Part shown: piece after piece, positions 1 through 9,186 of the stretch
Layout of the letters: each line of letters begins with the position of its first letter
How positions within the stretch are numbered: position 1 is the first letter of the stretch
Source: Pavlovales sp. CCMP2436
Taxonomy: Eukaryota > Haptophyta > Pavlovophyceae > Pavlovales
Direction: 5' to 3'
Assembly (NCBI GenBank): GCA_026770615.1
Contig: MU631412.1
Location: 306,920-319,057, forward strand
Length of the DNA: 12,138 nt
Made by a program: the position numbers and the translations under genes
The notes under the pieces: generated by a model
The model's database searches: none
The model's input: only the letters and a program-made list of their open reading frames with translations
Told to the model about the DNA's origin: nothing

Positions 1-63
1 ACTCGCTTGCTCGCGCACTGTCGGGCGGCCCCGCGTTGCGCAGCGACGCCAGCGCTTTGTTTT

Positions 64-203
64 CGGCTTCCTCATCATCCACCACTTCTACCAGCTCTCC
101 ACTTCGGCGTAGCGCGTAGGAGCCTGCGTCGGAGCACTAAGATCAGCCTGACTTGAACTTGAAACGTACGCCAGCCCGAACCCCCCTACATTAATATACT
201 ATC
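64..203. repeat. 140-bp repeat, copy R1
   Basis: First of two tandem copies, period 140 bp, beginning CGGCTTCCTCATCATCC and ending in an AT-rich ACATTAATATACTAT. It matches 204-346 almost base for base, apart from a 4-bp insertion and a few substitutions. A third copy lies at the far end of the window. It contains a short potential stem (GCGTAG, loop GAGC, CTGCGT). I found no tRNA boxes and no ORF. Function unknown. Confidence 0.9.
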
Positions 204-346
204 CGGCTTCCTCATCATCCACCACTTCTACCAGCTCCACACTTCGGCGTAGCGCGTAGGAGCCTGCGTCGGAGGGCTAAGATCAGCCTGTCTGACTTGA
301 ACTTGAAACGTACCGCAAGCCCGAACCCCCCTACATTAATATATTG
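204..346. repeat. 140-bp repeat, copy R2
   Basis: Second tandem copy directly after R1. It differs by an extra TCTG near 291 and scattered substitutions, and ends in ACATTAATATATTGAT. With R1 it marks the left edge of the host locus, which was later interrupted by the retrotransposon at 752. Confidence 0.9.
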
Positions 347-751
347 ATAGGGATTCAAGCTGGCGTCTGACTGTTCTGAATGCTGTGCTGGTCTGAGCGC
401 TGCGTCGCCCATTGCCTGCTGCGTGCCTTAGTCGGCTGCGCTGGCTTGGGCGCCACCGCGCGCGCCGATGGATCTCCGGTAGTGTGCCCGGGCAAGAGCG
501 TTTAGGGAGATGATCTGCTGGTTGCTGTTTGTCGTGTTCCCACGCTGGGCAGCGATCGGGGCCAGCGCGCTCAAGCGCGCGAGCATATATATTAGCGGCT
601 CAGCATGGTTCAACAAGTGTTGTTCAGTCACTGGCTTGGTAAACGTCAGGCTGAGGTCGAGTGATCAACCCAAACCCTCATGCACCAGCACTTACACCAA
701 AGAGTGTGTCTTTATGTACCGACGACGATGGTCTCGAGCGGAATAAATTAT
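347..751. other. left host flank without a convincing gene
   Basis: This 405-bp stretch lies between repeat R2 and the left end of the retrotransposon. Short ORFs on both strands have no recognisable domain. It holds a perfect inverted repeat (GCGCGCT at 565-571, AGCGCGC at 574-580) just before an AT-rich patch (584-592). If the element at 752-10243 is removed, this stretch joins 10244 and becomes the upstream, possibly promoter-proximal, region of the proline-rich gene at 10354. Confidence 0.5.
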
Positions 752-957
752 ATGTGTCGTTAATGCGCAGCAATCACTGAATATGTCGCAGGCGTGGAGA
801 CGGCAGGTCATCCCGCACACACATCGTTCGGTTGCCGCGCCCGATGCGTCGGCGACTACAGCAGCCCGCAGAGCGAGCTGCCGCGCTTGGCGCCGCCAAG
901 ATGAGAGCGTTACCAACAAGGAGATCCAGTTCCATTAATAAGGCCCTCCTTTTTTTT
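752..957 (+). repeat. terminal repeat A1, left part (split by nested element)
   Basis: Matches 9648-9851 along its whole length with roughly 15 differences by eye, densest near 918-932. It begins ATGTGTCGTTA at the element's left end and closes with a T run (950-957, eight T against five in A2). The rest of A1 resumes at 4515, after the LINE-like insertion. The recombinase half-site TGTCGTTA lies at 755-762. Confidence 0.85.
950..957 (-). other. short poly-A tail of the nested LINE-like element
   Basis: On the minus strand this is eight A's, about 93 nt after the final stop of the reverse transcriptase ORF (1051). The same position in A2 has only five T's on the + strand. At least part of the run therefore probably belongs to the 3' end of the inserted LINE, fused to a T-rich target. 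Confidence 0.45.
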
Positions 958-1050
958 ACTACGACTTAGTAGGAAAACAGGCAGCAGCAGTCAGGCAAAT
1001 CTGATGTGTGCGGCCGACGAATTCAGCCAGTGATCGCTCAGGTGGCGGGC

Positions 1051-4000
1051 CTACGCAGCTTCATGCCACGACCGCGTCTCTTGTCGCTGGTGGTATGCGC
1101 CCTCAGCCCACTCCTCGGTGCCGTCGTCGCCTGCGCCACCGTGTGCCGCGCCGCCGCCACCGATGTTCTCCACACGCGCGCGCGCTATGATGACCTTTGC
1201 GTGTCCACGCAAGGCGCACATACCGATCTCCTGCCGCATCTTCCACAGGAGGGCGGTGCGTGCGAGCTATTCGGAGGGAGCTCCCGTGCGTCCTCGCAGT
1301 GCGCGTGCGCCCATGCTGACGAAGTCGGCGACCAGCGTTTCCAAGCCGACCGAAAACTCCCCAAAGGCGCCAATTGCGAGAGCAGTGATTGGGTCGCCGC
1401 CTGGGGGGCAGAAGGTCAGCGCACGGGCCTCCATTGGGCCAGTCTGCCCGGCTGGTGTGTAGAAGAAGTCGCGGTTTGTCTTGATGAGTTCCTTGATGCG
1501 CTCGCCAGGTAGCGCGTCGGCGCGCCTGCCCACAGAGCCCTGCGGGTACTGCCCGTCGGTGTCCTTGTACCGAGTAGGGCAGAACGCGATGGTCGTGAGT
1601 TCGAATAGCCGCGGAACTGCATGCCCACCCCAGTGGTCGTACTCGGCGTAAAAGTCGACCTTCGGCCCAGGTCGCCGGCCGACTCCGCCGTAGTAGAGGT
1701 GGTAGGCCGCTGGGTTGGCGGCGAGCACCGAGCCAAAGATGTCTCCAACCTCGGTGCGCGCGAACGCACCCACGGACCTCACGAACTCCGCGAGGAGGGC
1801 GAGGATCGGGTCGTGCCGGAGCTTAGCGATGTGGCCGCCGGTGACGCCTGCGCCCGTAGCTGCGACGAGGTTGTCTCCGAACGCGTCGATGAGGTGGCCG
1901 AAGAGCCGCGCGCCGCGCGCGACGAGGCCGGCGCAGATGGGGCTCTGGACGCCGAAGAAGCGCGCGATAATCTCCACCCACTCGCCGGTGTTTCAGAGCC
2001 CGTAGCCGCCCGGTAGTGCAGCGACCCAGGCGAAACTGTTGCGATCGAGGCTCCTGAAGAGGTGTACGGCGCGATCGCTGCGGTGTCGCGCGTTGATCTG
2101 CATCTTGAGCACGTCGTACCGGTGAGCCTCCAGTTCGTCGGTGAGGTCCTTCTGCATGTTGAGGCACAGCCTGCCGGCGCTCCTGCGCGTCGTCGGCCAC
2201 GCTTCCTCTGGAGGTAGGTGGAGCACGAAGGTTGGCCGATCTTCGTTGGGCCCCGCTCCTGTGGCGATGCCGGCCTCCTGCTGCAGCAGCAACCAGCAGC
2301 GGCGGAAGGCCTGTCCCTGTAGCGGCGGTGGCAGAGAGCCTGCCCCGGAAGACGGCAGCTGGTACGCGCGCCAGCCGTGCTACTGCATGTCCACAAAGGA
2401 GTTCCGCCCCACCGTGCGCTTGACCTGCGGCAGCTCGAGCATCCCGCGCTGCGTGACGCCGCTGGCCGGGTTGGTCGCGTCGGCCCACACGTCGAGAAAG
2501 GCTGGCACCGCCTGTACCATGGCGACACAGAAGGCTGCCGGCGCGATGTCGACCATTCGCCGAAGTCCGGCGCCACGGTTGCGGCGGGGAAGCGCAAGGC
2601 GGGCGGTCGCGAACTGATCGCCGTCGAGCGAGACTCCTAGCGCGTGCGTCGCCTGCGCGTGGATGATCGCGTCGAAGCGGGTGCATGCCTCGCGCGAGTG
2701 GTCCGGGTAGCAGTGCCGCGCGAAGTACTCGAATCTGCGCGCCGTGGAGAAGAGGGTCAAGAGCCAGAGCTGTTGCTTGTTTGACGAGCTGAGCGAAGTG
2801 ATTAGCTTGGTTGAGATGCATGCGATCTCGTCACACTTGCCAGCTAGGGCAAGCTTGATGTACTCCTCCGACCCGATGGGGATGCCGTAGCACATGACGC
2901 CGTCGTACGGAGTCACGCCGTCGAGTAGGTGGCTGCGCGTCACCAGGCCGCGGTGGGTGTCGAGGGAATCGATGTGGGCCTCATCGATCCAGCACTCGCA
3001 CTTGGCCGGTTGCACGACGAGGCCGAGCCGCGCGAAAAGCGCGTCATGGAAGCGCTGCATCGCCGGGAAGACGATATGGGGCGGGCCGACCGCCCGTACA
3101 TCGTCGTGGCCGGCCCGAGCGCCCCCACCGTATGGCCGCAGCTCTGCGTCCAGCACCTGTAGCTCGGGGTGGATGGAGATTGCGAAGGCGACTCCGCCCT
3201 CCACCGACCTTGGGCGACACCCGTCTCGCCGTCCGTGCCCATGGGCGTCAAGCCGCCGCCCTTGCCACTGACGAAGATCGGGTACTTGGGGGCAAGCGTG
3301 GCGTAGAAGAGGCGTGCGAGCGGGGCAAGGCCGGAGGAGCTAGCGAGGGTGCGCGCCACCATCTCTGCGCGGTCGCCCTCGTTGAACGCGTTGTAGATGC
3401 AGAAGCTGGGGTTCTCGAGGAGCTCGCGCACGCCAAAGATGAGCTTCGTCTCGCCTGCCGAGACGAGCACTCCCAGCTGCTGCGGGAAGAGGTAGTCCTC
3501 GATCTCGCCGCAAAGGCCCTTGTTGAGGAAGAATCCCTTGGTGAGACCCCGTCTCAGCGCGCACGAGATGCCGATTGGCCGCGCAGACTCCGCGACGCCG
3601 GCCTGGACCGCACACTTGCGGAGTGGCACGCACCGTGCGGCGCAGAAGACGAAGTAGAACCAGGGGGGCAGATCGCCGTTGGCGAATGATGATGCCAGCC
3701 AGGCGTGCGACCCGAGCACGTGGCGTGCAGCGTCGCCCACGAAGGGCTCCGTCGGGGCGAGTGGGATGAGGTACTCGTACCGCCAGGGCGAGGCACCCTG
3801 TGCCTTGTCGGTCTTGAGCCCTCGGTATGCCTCCTCCATCTCCGTGATGCCGACAACGAGACGGTTGGTGATGTCGAGGCCCGGGATGACCGCTGGCACG
3901 GAGGACCTCCTGGGCGGATGCTTGGCGAGCATCTGCTGGAGCACGACCGGGTCTGCGATGTCAGCGAGGCCGTGGCTCTGAAGCAGCTTTGCGGCGTCGG

Positions 4001-4286
4001 AGAACTTGCCCTTAGTGAGAATGGCGACGGCCACCTTGATGTCTCGCTCGGGGTTGGCTGGACGGGAGCGCCGGCTGTTGCGCTGCTGTGCCTCCGCCGC
4101 GCAGTCTCCAGACCAGTCAGCAATGACCGTCGCAGCGGCCCAGGGCTCGTGGAAGTCTCGGGGTATGGCATCGAGTTGCCGAGACGTGTTCCCCGCGTGG
4201 CCCGCGACTTCGGCAATAGTGAGGTGGTCGAGGACGGAGAAGTAGCGGCCGGTCGGGTCTGCGCTTGGCCGTGTGGGTAGGGGCAT
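1051..4286 (-). pseudogene. LINE-like reverse transcriptase, broken
   Basis: About 1,080 codons, read from ATG at 4286 (an upstream ATG at 4460 is open but lies in low-complexity sequence). Seen: an N-terminal region with GKFSDAAKLLQSHGLAD; fingers with GASPWRYEYL; RPIGISCALRR; a motif A segment CIYNAFNEGDRA (3399 downward); motif B GVAQG near 3215-3229; the DD catalytic pair in AGHDDVRAVGPP (3100-3105); then VVQPAKCECW. The thumb and C-terminal part contain RLALPRRNRGAGLRRM and a distal FELTTIAFCPTRY region. Breaks: a frameshift near 3205-3212, just after GVAQG; TAG at 2380-2382; TGA at 1993-1995; TAG at 1267-1269. The frame continues sensibly after each stop to TAG at 1051-1053. Motif A appears to have Cys where the catalytic Asp is expected. 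Known: this layout recurs in LINE-like proteins of protists. Inferred: the distal segment may be a PD-(D/E)XK endonuclease remnant (weak). Confidence 0.85.
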
Positions 4287-4514
4287 GGTTGGGCGCTCGA
4301 CGTCCTCGCTCGACGATGGCGCTTGCCGTTGACGACGGGTGGTGGTAGCAGTCTCCCATGTCCACCAGAGAGCGTGTTGCAATCGCAGCCCGCGCGCCCT
4401 CCTGCACCCCCCCCGTCCTCCCCCCACCACGGCCGCACCTGTAGCCTCTGCCATACGCACCGCGAGGCAGTGGCGGCCGCTGCGGTGGCCGCTGTTGCGG
4501 CGGTGGCGGCGGTG
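4287..4514 (-). other. 5' region of the nested LINE-like element
   Basis: On the minus strand this precedes the reverse transcriptase ATG at 4286. Its outer 65 bp (4450-4514) are dominated by GCC and ACC trinucleotides, then C-rich runs follow (4403-4432). Frames stay open mainly because of base composition. I see no separate gene. Confidence 0.5.
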
Positions 4515-4617
4515 GCCGAGTAAGTTTCGCTCGTCGTTACTCTGCTCCGTCCGCTCACTTCGCGTTCTCCGCAGAGAACTCTCCGTCGCGCTTCACCGTC
4601 GCGCAAGAACTCGTCGC
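4515..4617 (+). repeat. terminal repeat A1, right part
   Basis: Matches A2 at 9931-10032 with only two substitutions and one 1-bp gap, then identity stops abruptly on both sides. It starts GCCGAGTAAGT and ends AACTCGTCGC. Its near identity to A2 contrasts with the more diverged left part at 752-957. Confidence 0.92.
4520..4574 (+). other. candidate 55-nt intron in repeat A1
   Basis: The donor GTAAGT is at 4520, a pyrimidine-rich stretch with a possible branch-point CTCAC (4554-4558) follows, and the acceptor CCGCAG ends at 4574. The same signals at the same spacing are in A2 (9936-9990), where the branch-like motif is CTTAC. In this copy the upstream exon has been replaced by the LINE-like insertion, so correct splicing here is doubtful. 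Inference only; no transcript evidence. Confidence 0.4.
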
Positions 4618-5451
4618 GCTCGCTCGTCTCTTACCTCGGCGAATGGGCCGAGCGCGTCGGAAATGACGTCTCCTCCGTGCCTCCCGACCTCCTCCACTCC
4701 GTCCCGTCATCTCTCCTCGACTCCCCTTTCCGTGCCACATCCGCCCGCTTCGACCCACCTTCCACCCTCGCGCCGCAGCCACTCGTCGCGCAAGTCTCGT
4801 CCTACTGCCCACGCAGCGTGATCGACATCTTGCACCCAGGCGCGATAATGGCCATTCGCGAGTGGCAACGCCGAGAGGGCGCGGACCTCCGCGCCTACAT
4901 CGCGCATGGAGTCGACGCGCGCCGGACGAATCGAGCCCTCGCCCTCGGGCAGACCTCGTTCCTGCCCGAGGCGCGTGGGATCGTCTGGGACATGCGCACG
5001 CGCAGCAGCGACGGCTGCCTCCGACCGCTCGACTACAGCTCGCGGCTCGACTCCAACCTCGACGCATCCGCATTCGAGTGCGCCCTAGGCTCAGACTGGC
5101 CCGACCAAGAGTTACTCTTGTTCGTACGAGACGGCGTGCAGTTCAAGGCCAAGCTCTCACCGCAAATTTTCCTACTACCCCATCTCATGTCGTTCTCTCT
5201 TGGCGCAGCCTCGGTCGAGCGCAAGCTCCAGCGGCTGGCCGGACTGAACTGGGTAGGCTGGCACGACGATCTCCCCTTCCTGCCCATCCGCCTCCTACCC
5301 CAAGGCTCGACGCCACGCAAATTTGAGCGGGACAGGTTCAGAAGGACGACGGACGGAGGCGCGCCCCGCCGGTGCCAGCGATGTGGCGCTGAACGAAGCG
5401 ATCGGCATACACGACTCTCTCGATCTGCCGATGGTCGACGACGATGATGTG

Positions 5452-5875
5452 GTATGCCCTACACCCCCTCCTAAATCCACCCCTCCTGCCTCCACCCGGC
5501 CCGCCGCCAATCCCGCCACAGCCGAGACCGAAGCCAGACACGTCTCCTCCCAGTTCGCCGCTGCCCCCGCCGCCCGGCCAATTGCCATCTCCGCTGCCAA
5601 GCCCGCCGCCCTATACGCCCACCCACCCGCCGACGTGCCCAGCAAAATGCTCGTCGCCAAGCCCACCGCCGCCACACTCCACCATCCTGCACCACCCTCC
5701 ACCGCCGCCGCCGACGCCGCCACCATCCAATTAACGCCCAACACCGAGGCCGCCGCCGAGCACGCCGCCAAGCCCGTCACCAAGACCGCCTCCATACCCG
5801 CCAACCAGCCTGTAGCCGCCGAGCCCACCGCCGCCCTAGCCGCCGCTCAGTCCGCCGCCGCCGGCGCCGCCAAAC

Positions 5876-5931
<56 letters not shown>

Positions 5932-5974
5932 CCCCGAAATCGCTTCCGCCGCCGCCTTGACTTCGTCGCCGAAG
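5452..5974 (+). other. C-rich CCN block interrupting the reverse transcriptase (expansion or intron)
   Basis: About 500 bp made almost entirely of CCN/GCC triplets sits between DSLDLPMVDDDDV and WSPEIKP, two stretches normally close together in this enzyme type. All + frames are nearly stop-free because of composition; one reads as Pro-rich (5444-5734), another as Ala-rich. The bounds given are those of a possible intron: GTATGC follows a codon end at 5451, and GAAG precedes TGG at 5975. Both are phase 0, and removing the 523 nt moves the frame by exactly the needed amount. A triplet expansion or capture of a host proline-coding fragment is equally possible. Confidence 0.55.
5879..5928 (+). 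repeat. homopolymer of 50 C
   Basis: Fifty consecutive C's, then one T and six more C's (5930-5935). The other strand is G50, able to form G-quadruplexes, and the C strand an i-motif. Length is likely unstable in cells and uncertain in the assembly, so the frame across it cannot be trusted. Confidence 0.95.
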
Positions 5975-7559
5975 TGGTCGCCAGAGATCAAGCCGAGCGT
6001 GCTGGACAAGGTTGCCGACGACGCGAAACTACGACAAGCGGCGAGGCTGCTGGGCGAACCCGTTTTCTCCTTCACAGACGACGCACGAGATAACTTCAAT
6101 CGGTTCACGCTCGCCGCCGCAGAGCTCTGGAAGGTCAACCTGCTGTGGACGCCCCGCGACGGCTCGCCAGAGATCACCGCCGTGATCTCTGAGCTTCGAC
6201 TCGGCTTCGGTCTCTCCGTTTCGAGCAACCACGCACAACGTTTCAGCCAGGCGTGGCTCTGCGTCGTGGGCAAGCGGTTCGACGAAGAGGAGCTGCCCCG
6301 GTTCGAGACGCTGCTCGCAAACCCGCTCACGCCCCAAGACACGCGCGACTGGATCGAGCACCACAAGCAGCTCGTCCTCACGATCAGCCGGCCGCAGCTT
6401 CGACTCTTCTCGGCCCACATCTACACCGACGACCCCGCGTTCACAGTCGCGGGCGCCGACCGCCTGCTGCGACTGCTGCGCGTATTGCGTGAAGTCGTGG
6501 AAGAGTTTGGCATATTGATGGCCATACCGCAGAAGCGTCAGCTCGGCCAGTCCGTCGCGTGGCTCGGGATTGATTTCCACGTCGCCATGAGAGTTGCCGC
6601 AATCCCCGCGGCCAAGGTGCTTCGCGCTTAGGTGACACTCAGAGCAATGCTCTCGAGCGTATCCGTCAGCTTCGCCGCCGAGCTACGACGGCTGCGCGGA
6701 CTGCTCGAGCACTGCAAGCCGATAACGGCGGCAGATCGAACGTACTTTTAAGGCATGTATAGTCTAGTCGAGCGCGCAGACCTGCGCGCGCACCCCGCCG
6801 CTGTCATCCCCGTCTCCAACATGCTGCGCCTCGCTTGCACTCGCTGGTCAGCGCTGCTCGCATCCGCAGCTGGAGCGTGCTTTGCGGTGATGCTCGCAGT
6901 CAAGAGCCGCGCTCCCCGGCCATCAGCGCGGGCACACTTCACACTCTACTCGGACGCCGCCAAAGCAAGGACGGTGACGCCTTCGCTTGGTAGCTACGCT
7001 CACGGCCACCTCTGGTCGTACGCGCTCAGCCGTGAGCATTGCGAGCTCCCGATGCCGGTGCTGGAGTTCTGCGCGCGCTGTTGGAAAATGTGCTTGTCTT
7101 CGCCCCGCTAGTTGCAGGAGCACAAGTCCGCCTCGCCACAGACAGCCTGACGACCGCAGACGTCCTGGCCTCAGACTCCGCACGCTCACTGCTCATGCAG
7201 ATAGTGCACTTGCGCTTGCTTGCGTTGCCAGAGTGGCGCGCACTTGCACCCGTCGGCCCGCCACCAGTCGGCTTCATCTACTCCGAGTCCAACGTGATGG
7301 CAGACGCAGCCTCTCTCGCGGGTACTTCGAGCTGCTCTCGCGCCTGTGCGCGCAGCTAGGCCTACGCGTGCACCGTCTCGAGGCTCCGCAAGCGTTGCGT
7401 GCGCTGCTAGACGAGCTAATCACGGCCATGCGAGATGGTGACGCGCTGCCTGCAGAGCTGCCGGCCGAGAAGCCGCCACAGGATGCGATCGCGCGTGCAA
7501 ACCCGCGGCTCCCGCTCCTCGCCACGAAGATCGGCGAGGCAAGGGTTCCCGGCCCGACC

Positions 7560-9186
7560 TTCCGGGTTCTCTCCCGAGCACCGCGCCCGTACGATCCAGC
7601 AGCTGCTCTGGTGTGTTCGAGCGCACAAGCTCCAGCAGCAGCGGCAACACACGCGCGCGGTGCTCGCCCGCCTCCCTGCTCACCAACGGCGCTACCGGCT
7701 CACTCTGTGGCTGACGACTCCGAGCGTGCGTGCTTCAGAGTGCTACACCGACGCGCTCCGGATAGGCTGCAGCCGAGCGTGCTGCAGGCAGGGACGCCGC
7801 TTCGCGCTTACCTACGCCCAGCGCCGTCTCTACCCCGCGCGTTTGCAAACGTCGCACCTACCCACGGCGCTGCGCTGCCCGCGCATCTCGCCCCCGGTGC
7901 ATCTCTGCTGGCGCTCAACCCGTCCGACCACTCGATGCTCGGCGCCTTTCAGGCGGCCATTGCTGACGCCGTGCTCGACTCATCTGCGCTGAACACGCAG
8001 TCCAAAGATCGCACGGACTGGGTGCGCTGAGTCGCGTTCTGCAAGGAATGGGGCACGCCCCCTCTCCGGATAGACAACGCCCGCAAACTCAGGCGCTGAC
8101 GCGAGAGGCTTCAAGCGTGAGTCCTATCTGCTCGCCTCCTTCCTGATCCACGTATACCAGCTCATGCGGCCGCGCAACCGCTCGGCCCCCGCGCCGAAGC
8201 CGCAGTCAGCGCTCTCGGTGCTCAACTCAGTAAGACGCGTGCACAAGCAGGCCAACTTGCATTTCGTGCAAGCGCCGATCATCAAGCAGGTACTGCGCGG
8301 CCTGCTGAGATCGTTTATGCGCACGCATGGGCAAGAGGCGCTGCTCCCACAGCGCAAGCTGCCGCTCGGAGCCGACCACTTGCGACAGATGCTGCGCACG
8401 CCGCATGGACTTCTAATTGCAGGCCGTTGCATCAACTGGAACGCGCCCTTCTGGGTCGCGGCAAGGGCGCTGATTCACGTCGGCTACTTTGGCGCCTTTC
8501 GAAAGGTCGAGCTCTCCGTGCCAGACGTCAGCGCGTTCAAGTCCGGCTACTTCTCGCGCGCCTTGGTCAAGTGGTCCCTTGGCGGCGTCGAGGTCGCAGC
8601 ACCATCCGTCAAGCAGCTGCGCGCGCGCCGTCACGGAGACTACGCTATCCTGTCGCCACCAGTCGCCAAGAACGACCCCTTTGGTGACGTCTTTGGGGCA
8701 GATCCACTCTACCTGTTCGTGCTGCGAGGCGAGGAGCTCGACCCTGGCGGCGGGGCACTCGCAGAACTCGAGATCGCCTTCCCAGTGCCGGCAGAGCGAC
8801 GTGCGAGAACACCGCTGTTCTGCACCTCGCCCCGCCTAGAACCGTTCGACCATGCCACGGTCGACGCGCTGATCGCAGGGCTGGTGCGCTCCTTTATGCC
8901 TAAGCACGAGGCGGCGCGCTACTCCGCCCACTCGATGCGCATCGGCGCTGCCTGCACGCTGCTCTGCGCCGGCGTGTCGACGGCTATGATACAGCGCCTC
9001 TGCCGGTGGCGCTCAGAGGAGGCCCAGCGCATCTACGCGCGGATTGAGCTGGCAGCATACCTGACGCGCATCACCGAGCTCGCGCACGCGCGCCTTCGGC
9101 CAGACTCGCTCGGCGACATCCCCACAATCGACAATGACGATGTCGCGGCAGGGCTGCACACATACCTCCTCCACGATGCAGAGTGA
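7560..9186 (+). pseudogene. Tyrosine recombinase of the retrotransposon; catalytic domain open
   Basis: Integrates the circular DNA copy by conservative strand exchange. Seen: the core is open from about 8113 (KRESYLLASFLIHVYQLMRP; the first ATG is 8164) to TGA at 9184-9186. Numbered from that ATG, catalytic residues are R113 (AFRK, 8500-8502), candidate K169, H256-x-x-R259 (HSMR, 8929-8940), W282 and nucleophile Y291 (IYAR, 9034-9036), the order of tyrosine recombinases and cryptons. The N-terminal core-binding region is damaged: TDWVR is followed by TGA at 8028-8030 where VAFCKEWGTPPLR continues, and the frame shifts between 8074 and 8112. Earlier, 7560-7960 changes frame (EHRARTIQQLLWCVRAHKL in one, later ALNTQSKDRTDWVR in another). 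It lies after RNase H on the same strand. Whether the core is made alone from an internal start is unknown. Confidence 0.88.

Larger units (their letters stand above)
958..4514 (-). mobile_element. LINE-like (non-LTR) retrotransposon nested in repeat A1
   Basis: Everything between the two halves of repeat A1 is foreign to A2, which fixes the insert at about 958-4514. It holds one long minus-strand reverse transcriptase ORF (4286 to 1051), about 228 bp of 5' region rich in GCC/ACC trinucleotides (4287-4514) and about 93 bp of 3' region followed by an A run. No target-site duplication is visible. Instead about 79 bp present in A2 (9852-9930) are missing from A1, which suggests a target deletion or a later insertion in A2. 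The lack of terminal repeats plus a 3' A-tail fits a non-LTR element. It is inactive as read: one frameshift, three in-frame stops. Confidence 0.75.
4575..7434 (+). pseudogene. Reverse transcriptase-RNase H of the tyrosine-recombinase retrotransposon, broken
   Basis: Copies the element's RNA into DNA and removes the RNA strand. Seen in order: an N-terminal region of ~220 codons without a zinc knuckle (SLVSYLGEWAERVGNDV onward, open from 4524); the entry to the reverse transcriptase, FRRTTDGGAPR (5333-5365), then ALNEAIGIHDSLDLP; motif A FTDDARDNFNRF (6071-6106); motif B GLSVSSNHAQRF; catalytic YTDD (6422-6433); and KRQLGQSVAWLGIDF. RNase H keeps four acidic positions: D 6953-6955 (LYSDA), E 7064-7066 (VLEF), D 7141-7143 (ATDS), D 7303-7305 (MADAAS). 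Breaks: frameshift near 5370; C-rich block about 5452-5974; TAG 6629-6631; TAA 6749-6751; frameshifts near 7068 and 7318. Residues read smoothly across each break, so these look like decay or sequencing errors rather than gene ends. No in-frame ATG occurs before 4849, so the true start may need splicing from the A repeat. Confidence 0.82.

Noticed and set aside
64..346. The 140-bp repeats as tRNA-derived SINEs or 5S/snRNA genes
   Set aside because: No acceptable A and B boxes, no cloverleaf and no recognisable snRNA core were found by eye.
1621..2016. Open + strand frames opposite the LINE-like reverse transcriptase
   Set aside because: GC-rich antisense shadows; the minus frame carries the recognisable motifs.
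5366..5376. Mini-intron (GTGCCAG) explaining the frameshift near 5370
   Set aside because: Seven nucleotides is far below any spliceosomal intron; an indel is more likely.
5444..5734. Polyproline ORF as an independent gene
   Set aside because: A by-product of CCN triplets inside the reverse transcriptase region, with no signal peptide or folded domain.
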